Below, in pieces: positions 7,184-12,189 of a stretch of 12,189 nt of DNA. Each line of letters starts with the position of its first letter. The first letter of the stretch is position 1. Made by a program: the position numbers and the translations under genes. The stretch lies in NCBI GenBank assembly GCA_005879435.1, contig VBKX01000122.1:1-12189 (forward strand). The letters are read 5' to 3'. The DNA is from Deltaproteobacteria bacterium (GTDB lineage: Bacteria; Desulfobacterota; Binatia; UBA9968). Under the pieces are notes generated by a model that ran no database searches, had not been told where the DNA came from, and saw only the letters and a program-made list of their open reading frames with translations.

Positions 7184-7489
7184 TTTGTCAAAATTCCGTG
7201 TGTTCTAGACAGCGATTCGTGGATGACCCAGCCTGAAGCACCCGCTCACCGAAACTTACCAATTTAAGATTGACGCGGACAAAATATAGTCTCGAACCGG
7301 GCGCTTGGCGGTTGTCGCAGCTAGAATTCTCGACCAACGTTTTACCCGTCGTCGCATCGCAGAATTACCAGAACTTCCCTCTAAATCAACAAAAGACTTT
7401 TTTCTTCTCATCGACGGTATAGAGTTTGCTGATGTCGTGTTTCATCACTCAGTATTCAAACAGAAGCCGAATGAAAGGAGCGCAAATCC
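7184..7489. other. Intergenic region upstream of the repeat protein
   Basis: This divergent region separates the ligase from the secreted repeat protein. AAGGAG lies nine bases before the ATG at 7490. A plus-strand frame from a TTG at 7305 runs 62 residues and overlaps that ATG by four bases (ATGA), but its composition is not persuasive and it lacks a ribosome binding site. I see no other structure. Confidence 0.4.
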
Positions 7490-8578
7490 ATGAAATCAAT
7501 TTTTAGAATTGTTTTGGTGTGCAAGCTTTTCGTTTCAGGCTTAGACTTGGTAGCTGTGCATGGTTTGGCTTACGGAGCTGAGCATAAGCCGATCAGGTCA
7601 ACTTCTTATACACTCACCCTAATCGACGCCGAGGTATGGGGTATCATAGATATTAACGAGAAGGGCAACGTCTGGGTTGAGAGGCAGCTAGTCCAGTTTG
7701 CCTCTCCAGCGCCACTCATTATCAAGGATAATAGCCGAGAAACTCCGGCCTTTGAGTGCCCCGGAACGACGAACGATACCGACGGCGAAGGGATTAATAA
7801 CCACGGGGACATCGTCGGACATTGCGGCCATGACGCTAGAGCGCCCGGCTTATTTGCCTTCGTCGCTAATCCCGAGAGGGTACGCATCACTCTGTTGGCT
7901 TATCCTGGTGCGCAGACTACTTGGGGATACGGCATCAACGACTTCGGCCAAGTGGTAGGATTCTACGCTAACCAGCCAGAGCCGCCGTTTTGCTGTAACC
8001 TGCCGCCGCGTCACCTGCACTCGTTTTTTTGGGATAAAGCGACAAATCAGTATCGCTCGATAGACAATCCTCTGGCCGAGCTCCTGGGCGGATGGACTTG
8101 GCTTCGAGGAATCAACAACAAGGGCCAGATGGTTGGACATTACAACACTCTCAATAATGTGACATGGGAGGAGTACCAGTTCATCTACGACAATGGGACA
8201 TTCACTCCGATAGAATTTACGGGCGCCGACCAAACCCATATCACTGGGTTTAACAACAACAGCCAGATTGTCGGTTGGTACACGGACAATAATTGCACCG
8301 GCATGTGCGTATTTCTCTTCGATGACGGCGACTATTTCAAGATAAGCCTGCCGCTACCGCCTAACGCGCCGAGGCCCGATGACGTGCCCGCCGGGACCGC
8401 GTTCCTGGGTCGCCTTGGCGGAATGAACGACAGAGGGCAATTTGTCGGCACTTATTACAGAACGTCAGAATGGGCAATAGATATATTCGGGAACTTAGGT
8501 CCATCGAGATATGAGGCTGGAAACTTTATTGCCACCCCAGAGAAGCCGGATAAGAAAAACAAACACGAGGTCAAATAG
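7490..8578 (+). CDS. Secreted protein with HAF-type (GINNxGQVVG) repeats
   Basis: This is a 362-residue exported protein. The N-terminus has a signal peptide (Lys2/Arg6, hydrophobic core, likely cleavage near residue 30 after AYGA). The mature part carries repeated GxNxxGQxVG motifs at about residues 101-110 (GINNHGDIVG), 148-157 (GINDFGQVVG), 207-216 (GINNKGQMVG), 253-262 (GFNNNSQIVG) and 311-320 (GMNDRGQFVG), with a diverged copy at 51-60. They are spaced about 46-59 residues, as in the HAF extracellular repeat family, which probably forms a beta-propeller-like fold. Paired cysteines (C90/C112, C169/C170, C269/C273) suit an oxidising periplasmic or extracellular location. The C-terminus is polar and Lys-rich with no anchor. 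AAGGAG supports the start. Ligand and function are unknown. Confidence 0.88.
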   Translation: MKSIFRIVLVCKLFVSGLDLVAVHGLAYGAEHKPIRSTSYTLTLIDAEVWGIIDINEKGNVWVERQLVQFASPAPLIIKDNSRETPAFECPGTTNDTDGEGINNHGDIVGHCGHDARAPGLFAFVANPERVRITLLAYPGAQTTWGYGINDFGQVVGFYANQPEPPFCCNLPPRHLHSFFWDKATNQYRSIDNPLAELLGGWTWLRGINNKGQMVGHYNTLNNVTWEEYQFIYDNGTFTPIEFTGADQTHITGFNNNSQIVGWYTDNNCTGMCVFLFDDGDYFKISLPLPPNAPRPDDVPAGTAFLGRLGGMNDRGQFVGTYYRTSEWAIDIFGNLGPSRYEAGNFIATPEKPDKKNKHEVK

Positions 8579-8712
8579 ACGTCGGTCTGAGTCTCAAAAT
8601 CCGATAGTATAAGTCAAGTGAACACAACGCGACCGCATGTCTGGATTCTCGATTATGAGCCTTCGCTAACGTTTCAGTTCGTCAGGAAAATTTTGCCAAT
8701 ACGCACCGGCCC

Positions 8713-8917
8713 ATGGCTAAGTACATCGCTCGAAACTGCCCTAAGTGCCAAGACTATTTTCGGTGTGGTGGTGAGTCAGCCTCCAAGAAGTAACGGCGAG
8801 CACCCCATCAACGGCTTCTGTGCCGCGTGTGGGTATCAACTCAACGGCTGGCGATTGATCGTGGGGCGTAAGCGAGCGACCCCGGTGTATGGCAGAATCC
8901 CGAAGGTATTTGGTTAA
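8713..8917 (+). pseudogene. Small zinc-ribbon protein with a +1 frameshift
   Basis: From ATG 8713 the frame reads MAKYIARNCPKCQDYF. Removing one base (C8761) lets it continue as GVVVSQPPRSNGEHPINGFC, AACGYQLNGWRLIVGRK and on to a TAA at 8915-8917. The repaired protein, about 67 residues, has CPKC and CAACGY knuckles about 25 residues apart, a typical four-cysteine zinc ribbon, followed by a basic tail. Uncorrected, the frame from 8713 stops after about 26 residues, losing the second knuckle. Such small ribbons usually bind nucleic acid or a protein partner; the role here is unknown. No good ribosome binding site is visible. The extra base follows a T-run, so a sequencing error is possible. 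Confidence 0.6.
8863..8875. repeat. Third copy of the GGGGCGTAAGCGA motif
   Basis: The 13 bases are identical to 2406-2418. Downstream GCGACCCC allows imperfect pairing with GGGGCG, so this copy can also form a hairpin, here inside the zinc-ribbon reading frame, about 40 bases before its stop. Confidence 0.35.
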
Positions 8918-8947
8918 TGGTCCGCTCTACTAACCTCGTTGTCCATT

Positions 8948-8965
8948 CTTGTCAATCGTGACAAG
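8948..8965. promoter_or_regulatory. Inverted repeat upstream of the response regulator
   Basis: CTTGTCA-ATCG-TGACAAG is a perfect 7-bp inverted repeat. A partial copy, TTGTCAATCGCGTGAC, lies at 9002-9017, about 50 bases on. Both precede the receiver-domain gene at 9161, and the region 8918-9160 holds nothing else I can name. They could be paired regulator sites; the first could also be a weak hairpin after the zinc-ribbon gene. Confidence 0.35.
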
Positions 8966-9160
8966 GAGTGTCGAAAGAACGAGCTGTTTTCGACCCTGCT
9001 TTTGTCAATCGCGTGACGCTTATAACAGCGTACATTGCCAGCCAAATCCCGGAAATTCCACACATTCCTTGCGTTTCTCCCTAGCACAGCAATGAACGCT
9101 GATGACCCGGCACACCCATTGCTGTAAAGAGACGTAACTTTCGCTCTCCCTGGAGAATAA

Positions 9161-9601
9161 ATGCTCAGGAACATAGAAGCAGAGACTAGGCATTTCCCTC
9201 TTACGGTGATCGTTGCCGACAAACATCCCATTGCTCGGGCCGCACTCGCTAGTTTGTTGACGTATGATGGATATCAAGTGTTCCAAGCAGACAGCGTTAA
9301 AGCGGCTGTTTCCTATATCAATTACAATGAAAATCTCTCCGTACTCATTGCCGACCTCGAAATGTCCGACTGGAGATCGATTGTGCGACACGCGATAAGG
9401 AAAACCGATGCCCTGCTGATAGGTATGGAGGGGAATCATCCAATTTCCGAAATGTATGACCTTCACGAGCGCGGTCTTCGGCTCTGTTTGCAGAAACCGA
9501 TCAACTACAATGACGTGCGCAGAGCGATTGAAGAAAATGTATTACATCGTCCTGCGCCCAAACTTCGATTAGTCGCTGAGTCATCGAGCATCCCTTCGTA
9601 G
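9161..9601 (+). CDS. Atypical receiver-domain response regulator
   Basis: This is a 146-residue stand-alone receiver domain without an output domain. The fold pattern is clear: LTVIVADKHPIARAALASLL for strand 1 and helix 1, VLIADLEMSD with the phospho-acceptor Asp65, and CLQKPINYNDVRRAIEENV with the conserved Lys112-Pro. It departs from the consensus in having one acidic residue (Asp20) instead of a pair in the first pocket, and no Thr/Ser at the switch position (ALLIGME around residues 84-90). Phosphorylation-driven switching may be altered. A Pro/Ser-rich tail of about 18 residues follows the last helix. GGAG six bases before the ATG supports the start. No histidine kinase is nearby, so it would be an orphan. 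Confidence 0.85.
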   Translation: MLRNIEAETRHFPLTVIVADKHPIARAALASLLTYDGYQVFQADSVKAAVSYINYNENLSVLIADLEMSDWRSIVRHAIRKTDALLIGMEGNHPISEMYDLHERGLRLCLQKPINYNDVRRAIEENVLHRPAPKLRLVAESSSIPS

Positions 9602-9676
9602 AATTTTGAGTGACGGCAGCGTTTTGCTAAAGCAACGCCAGAAAGCCGAGTCGTAAGCAGCAGAATATCGCTTCTG

Positions 9677-9796
9677 TCAATTCGCCAGGATTCTCCTTAA
9701 TAAGTCCGCCAATCGATAACCAGCAAGCATCATCCGCCGATCCGCTATCCGTTTCACAGTCGCCACGTAACCGTGTGGTAGCACCACACAGAGTCC
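9677..9796 (-). pseudogene. C-terminal remnant resembling an S1/P1 nuclease
   Basis: On the minus strand the frame between two stops reads LPHGYVATVKRIADRRMMLA, then GYRLADLLRRILAN and TGA. The end of S1/P1-type zinc nucleases has the pattern LP.GY...V.R.....LAG.RLA.LLNRIL, which this matches closely. Nothing upstream in the same frame continues it, although a neighbouring frame has a plausible ASAKIAAKLR just before. The catalytic Trp1/His/Asp residues of the family would lie in the lost N-terminal part. It is a gene tail with no start. The assignment rests on this short pattern only. Confidence 0.5.
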
Positions 9797-9839
9797 TCAA
9801 CTTCGCGGCAATCTTTGCGCTGGCCCTTCGGCGTTCCGT

Positions 9840-10015
9840 CAAACCGGCCTTTGAGAACTTGCCCCCGCAGCTCCGTCGCCATATTTTTTAACGTGCGCAC
9901 ATTGGCGGTTGAGGTAAGCGGTCCGTCCCAAAATCGACATTTAGGACATTCGAGTTTTCTCGGATTGCGCGATGATAAAGAGGCGCGGCAGGTTATGAGG
10001 GAGACCGAAGGCTAG
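9840..10015 (+). pseudogene. C-terminal remnant of a second ATP-dependent DNA ligase
   Basis: The plus-strand frame ends HLGHSSFLGLRDDKEARQVM then RETEG and TAG, corresponding to the last residues of the ligase at 6115 (HLRHASFLGLRDDRRAEDVI then RE). In another frame slightly upstream, KPAFENLPPQLRR resembles the ACPFANLPEKK region of the same OB-fold domain. The piece between them is shorter than in the ligase and crosses frames, so deletions and frameshifts have occurred. The adenylation domain is absent. It lies back to back with the S1/P1-like remnant. Differences from the 6115 copy show an old paralogue rather than a fresh duplication. Confidence 0.7.
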
Positions 10016-10026
10016 TGATCCACCCT

Positions 10027-10122
10027 TTAGTTTAACGTCGATAGATCTTCAAGAAGTTGATTTATATCAATGGGTATTCTGTCGCCCACATTTCGGATTA
10101 CGTCTTCCGCCGATTCGGTCGT
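10027..10122 (-). other. Short coding-like frame without a start
   Basis: Between two stops the minus strand reads TTESAEDVIRNVGDRIPIDI then NQLLEDLSTLN. The composition is protein-like and helical, but only an internal GTG could start it and there is no upstream portion. It is probably another gene tail. The stretch 10123-10286 shows nothing recognisable. Confidence 0.3.
10057..10070. promoter_or_regulatory. Sequence matching the FNR/Crp-family box TTGAT-N4-ATCAA
   Basis: TTGATTTATATCAA is an exact match to the FNR consensus half-sites. It has no clear target gene on either side and overlaps the coding-like frame at 10027-10122 (its codons would read IDINQ), so it may be chance in AT-rich DNA. 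Confidence 0.2.
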
Positions 10123-10286
10123 TTATCTCTTGGTTCCCATTATAAAAAATTTGTTTTTGGAAATTCATCGAGAAAGGCTTGTTTAACAATCCGTTCCCTG
10201 TTCTTGATCGCGAAACTATTAGAGAGTTTACAAGGCAGCTACTACAGTGATTTTTCTCGGGGTCTCTGCCAGCGTCTGAGTGCTAA

Positions 10287-10481
10287 TCAAGCTTCTGGAG
10301 GAAAACGTGTCTTATATGCTTCGATATCCTTCAGAGCATCGCTTTCGAGGAGCAACTTGCTCCGGGCATCCGCTATCTTGATATCCTCTTCCAGTTTTCG
10401 TTTCTTTTCGCTCAATTCGAGACTCTTGCTTACAAGCTCCGCTTGGAGTTTTGTGTCCACAATAGGCATACGCTCGCTCAT
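10287..10481 (-). CDS. Small coiled-coil protein, 64 aa
   Basis: The frame MSERMPIVDTKLQAELVSKS then LELSEKKRKLEEDIKIADAR is highly charged with regular hydrophobic spacing, typical of a single long helix or short coiled coil, and ends AYKTRFPPEA. No membrane segment or signal is present. The opposite strand over the same bases gives the Ser/Leu/Arg-rich translation usual for antisense of a real gene, which supports this strand. The ribosome binding site is weak (TGAG only). It stands alone in an AT-rich, gene-poor region. The function is unknown; short proteins of this type often act as adaptors or are remnants. Confidence 0.5.
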   Translation of the reverse strand: MSERMPIVDTKLQAELVSKSLELSEKKRKLEEDIKIADARSKLLLESDALKDIEAYKTRFPPEA

Positions 10482-10703
10482 CTCAAATACAACTGCATTG
10501 ACGGCTCTTTCGCTTCATAAGTGTATTGCCACGAAAAACTATAAATGATTAGTCCACATTCATATGGGTGTCAATAAAATTTAAATTATATTTCATTTTG
10601 ACGGAAACCGGACAAACGGACTCGCTAAACGAAAAAATTTTGCTTTGGCTTTTTCATCTAAAGCTGCCGATCGTTTATTTATATTGAGTTCAACCAAACT
10701 TCG

Positions 10704-10910
10704 CTAGGGAATATCTAGCTCTCCAATTTCCTTGAGCGCGGCGAATGGATCAACTCGCATGACTGTCGGCTTTCTCCTCATACATTCTGCTACGCGATAG
10801 GAAAAACCCACTCATATCTGGGTGGCGGCTGTTATCTCGCGTGCGAGGACTCCTATGTTTTGCCGGTAAAAATGGGCTATCAAGCGCACTGATATTTCCG
10901 CGTGTGACAA
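10704..10910 (-). pseudogene. Small gene of unknown function interrupted by an in-frame TGA
   Basis: The minus strand reads, from a TTG at 10910 preceded by AAAGGA, SHAEISVRLIAHFYRQNIGV then LAREITAATQI, a TGA at 10814-10812, and in the same frame VGFSYRVAECMRRKPTVMRV then DPFAALKEIGELDIP and a TAG. Both halves look like one continuous soluble helical protein of about 68 residues. The frame is open upstream to 10958, without an ATG. The single stop could come from a few base changes (ATGAGT to ATATGA style), and no frameshift is needed. I do not recognise the family. The gene at 11018 starts divergently about 100 bases away. Confidence 0.5.
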
Positions 10911-11017
10911 ATTCTTCCTTTGATCTGTACTAACCGGTAACAGTGGTATGCGCGTTGCTCAGAAGATGTATAAAGAAGAATTTTCTACAGTACAGATAAG
11001 CATTAGAAAGCCCCTAA

Positions 11018-11275
11018 ATGGATCGATTAGAGAACGAAGAGATTGGAATGATTTGGGCGCGGCACTACCCTAAACGGGCTGAGAGCGCATCGTCATTGTC
11101 GCTCTGCGTGACGCTTGCGTTGATCTTAAAACAGCGAGCCAAGTCGGTCGTTCACCACAAGGCTTGGTCGGATAAATTACGCCATGTTCTTTCAGCCGCT
11201 CGTGTTCCGAAAGAGCAGTTTGACACGTTGGAAAGCTTGTCAAACGCTGAGACCAATCGCGGAAATAGACTCTAG
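11018..11275 (+). CDS. Small protein of the EIGxxWAxHxP type, second copy
   Basis: This 85-residue protein (MDRLENEEIGMIWARHYPKR at the N-terminus) aligns without gaps to residues about 25-100 of the protein at 5274-5612. It shares EIG, WA.H.P, the central hydrophobic helix (here LSLCVTLALILKQR), and the closing VLSAARVPKEQFD. It lacks the first 24 residues and the long tail of the other copy. Similarity outside these positions is low, so the pair has diverged far, which suggests both were kept under selection on the conserved positions. AGAAAG before the ATG is only a weak ribosome binding site. A TATAAA at 10969-10974 may be a -10 box. The function is unknown. Confidence 0.65.
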   Translation: MDRLENEEIGMIWARHYPKRAESASSLSLCVTLALILKQRAKSVVHHKAWSDKLRHVLSAARVPKEQFDTLESLSNAETNRGNRL

Positions 11276-11282
11276 AGGAAAA

Positions 11283-11301
11283 TTGTCAGACCTTCTGATA
11301 A
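11283..11301. terminator. Weak hairpin between converging small genes
   Basis: TTGTCAGA-CCT-TCTGATAA forms an 8-bp stem including one G-T pair, just after the stop at 11275. Read on the minus strand it is followed by TTTT, so it may end transcription of the small leftward gene at 11323. The stem is AT-rich and therefore weak. Confidence 0.3.
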
Positions 11302-11322
11302 ATTGAATCAGGTTGAGTGGGG

Positions 11323-11421
11323 TCAGGCGACTATCAGATAAGTGATCGCTACGATTAAGATAACGGCGAGGATACTGAAATCTAGAATGAGCCAGCCTAT
11401 AAAGTCATGAGGAAGTTTCAT
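11323..11421 (-). CDS. 32-aa single-helix membrane peptide
   Basis: A minus-strand ATG (11421) preceded by GAGG at suitable distance opens MKLPHDFIGWLILD, followed by FSILAVILIVAITYLIVA and TGA. About 21 residues are continuously hydrophobic, so the product would be a single-pass membrane peptide with a short basic N-terminus. Such small proteins often modulate larger membrane complexes, but no partner is evident here. The size class is prone to chance frames; the ribosome binding site and the clean helix are the support. Confidence 0.4.
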   Translation of the reverse strand: MKLPHDFIGWLILDFSILAVILIVAITYLIVA

Positions 11422-11448
11422 GGTCTTATAGCCTCGCGCATCCTCTGA

Positions 11449-11625
11449 CTCATCCTACCGTCCACCGACAGACGATTATTCCTTCAACGACTCCGGGAAC
11501 TAACCGCAGAGCGAATTGAGCAAGAGATTGCCGAGAAACAGCAAACATGGAAAAAACTGCTCGAAGAAAAAAACCTAGCGACTATCGAAAGACTCGCTTC
11601 GTGTAAAAACCCCCACAGATTTTGA
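11449..11625 (+). other. Startless helical reading frame, probable gene remnant
   Basis: Between TGA 11446 and TGA 11625 the plus strand reads RLFLQRLRELTAERIEQEIA then EKQQTWKKLLEEKNLATIER. This charged helical sequence is strongly protein-like. There is no ATG, GTG or TTG in the frame, so it is either a remnant or begins at a rare codon such as ATT at about 11515. The composition resembles a coiled coil. No other function can be read. Confidence 0.35.
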
Positions 11626-11665
11626 TTCAAGCTGAGACACTGCCCCTACACGATAACATCCTCGT

Positions 11666-12043
11666 TTAACTCGGCGGGGTGTCCGAAAGCATTAAATCAC
11701 GGAGCAGAGTTATCAATTCTGAGAGATGAATGGGTTTGGTCAGGTAACCGTCCGCGCCAAGTTTGATACACTCGGCGCGACTCTCTTCTGTTGGATAGCC
11801 GGTGACCATAATGACATGCGTCGATGGACTGCGTTTTTTGATTCGCGCCAAGACTGCAATGCCATCAATCGGAGCCATTTTGATATCGAGAACAGCGAAG
11901 GAGAAGTCTACGCAATCAACATAGACGAGTGCTTGGCGGCCATCGAGCGCGGTAGTTATTCGATAGCCTTCTTTGGAAAGAACTCGGTCTACCAGCACCA
12001 AAAAGTTTGGTTCGTCGTCCACGAAAAGAAGAGACGGTTGCAT
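11666..12043 (-). CDS. Receiver-only (CheY-like) response regulator
   Basis: This 125-residue single receiver domain has all canonical residues: the Asp9-Asp10 pair (LLFVDDEPNFL), phospho-acceptor Asp53 (AVLDIKMAPIDGI), switch Thr81 (VIMVTGYPTEE) and Lys103-Pro (GYLTKPIHLSEL). The length equals one receiver domain and there is no DNA-binding or catalytic output, so it would act by protein contact, like CheY or Spo0F. The LDIKMAPIDG segment is typical of receivers that work with sensor hybrids. No kinase lies in the window. A 10-bp inverted repeat lies upstream at 12105-12159. Unlike the regulator at 9161, this one should be fully phosphorylatable. Confidence 0.93.
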   Translation of the reverse strand: MQPSLLFVDDEPNFLVLVDRVLSKEGYRITTALDGRQALVYVDCVDFSFAVLDIKMAPIDGIAVLARIKKRSPSTHVIMVTGYPTEESRAECIKLGADGYLTKPIHLSELITLLRDLMLSDTPPS

Positions 12044-12104
12044 GATGCGTTAACCCATTGGTCGTCGTTTTCTATGTCGGTACCGGACACGCACTCTAGT
12101 ATAG

Positions 12105-12159
12105 AATCGAAAAGGGAAGCAACCTGCTCGCCCGGTTCTTAATTCGGCTCTTTTCGATT
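12105..12159. promoter_or_regulatory. Wide 10-bp inverted repeat upstream of the CheY-like gene
   Basis: AATCGAAAAG (12105-12114) and its exact complement CTTTTCGATT (12150-12159) are separated by 35 bases, with limited further pairing inward. They lie 62-116 bases before the start at 12043. They could be two binding sites for one regulator or the stem of a leader hairpin. Confidence 0.4.
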
Positions 12160-12189
12160 TAGCGCGACCAGATAACATCAAAAACCGTC

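Noticed and set aside
7305..7493. 62-aa frame from a TTG overlapping the repeat-protein start by four bases
   Set aside because: It has no ribosome binding site and an unpersuasive composition, and the AAGGAG there serves the ATG at 7490.
9020..9466. A 148-aa minus-strand frame opposite the receiver gene
   Set aside because: The plus strand has a good ribosome binding site and receiver-domain motifs; the minus frame is a shadow.
9619..9638. Hairpin after the receiver gene (GCGTT..GCT / AGC..AACGC)
   Set aside because: The stem is bulged and no T-run follows, so it is not convincing as a terminator.
9773..9789. GTGTGGT-AGC-ACCACAC hairpin
   Set aside because: It is a perfect 7-bp stem, but it lies inside the S1/P1-like remnant and has no T-run or neighbouring copies. 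I treat it as chance.
10057..10548. A 163-aa plus-strand frame
   Set aside because: The Ser/Leu/Arg-rich translation is characteristic of antisense to the charged coiled-coil gene at 10287-10481.
1..12189. CRISPR array, tRNA/rRNA, transposase, phage or toxin-antitoxin system
   Set aside because: I saw no regular direct repeats with spacers, no tRNA-like fold with CCA end, and no transposase or integrase motifs.

Overview
The window looks like a piece of a moderately GC-rich environmental (probably soil or sediment) Gram-negative genome. It has an EntS-like MFS exporter, aminocarboxymuconate-decarboxylase-like amidohydrolases, a LigD-type ATP-dependent DNA ligase, receiver-only response regulators and several small proteins of unknown function. 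This mixture resembles lineages such as Binatota, Rokubacteria or other deltaproteobacteria-like soil bacteria. That assignment is inference: no rRNA or marker gene is present. Base composition drops along the window. The first 2.4 kb is clearly GC-rich, the middle is intermediate, and about 10.0-11.0 kb is distinctly AT-rich.

Layout. An MFS transporter runs leftwards off the window edge (1-1219). It diverges from an amidohydrolase gene (1355-2414), and the gap between them holds a good promoter overlapped by a 19-bp palindrome. The amidohydrolase has lost a short internal piece, including the region of its conserved metal-binding Asp, and is frameshifted. Next is a leftward coiled-coil/membrane/SH3 protein (2506-3429). 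Then comes a degraded stretch holding a second amidohydrolase remnant (about 3830-4003) and another coding-like fragment. Beyond it lie a four-helix membrane protein (4395-4850), a frameshifted small gene (4912-5246), a small EIGxxWAxHxP protein on the minus strand (5274-5612) and a conserved-looking 101-aa protein (5794-6099). A leftward ATP-dependent DNA ligase is broken by a single extra base (6115-7183). It is followed by a secreted HAF-type repeat protein (7490-8578), a frameshifted zinc-ribbon protein (8713-8917) and an atypical receiver-domain protein (9161-9601).

From 9.6 kb onward the DNA is mostly gene debris and very small genes. It holds the tail of an S1/P1-like nuclease (minus), the tail of a second DNA ligase (plus), a small coiled-coil protein, a small gene interrupted by TGA, a second EIGxxWAxHxP protein (11018-11275), a tiny single-helix membrane peptide, a startless helical frame, and a canonical receiver-only response regulator (11666-12043).

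There is no large operon and no recognisable defence, phage or CRISPR system. The main message is a low-density accessory region with many truncated, frameshifted or duplicated genes. Three of the breaks are single-base indels, so sequencing or assembly error must be excluded before calling them true pseudogenes. The most interesting leads are the paralogous pair of unknown small proteins, the divergent promoter/operator, the three copies of a GGGCGTAAGC motif of which two lie next to gene ends, and the duplicated remnants of amidohydrolase and ligase genes.
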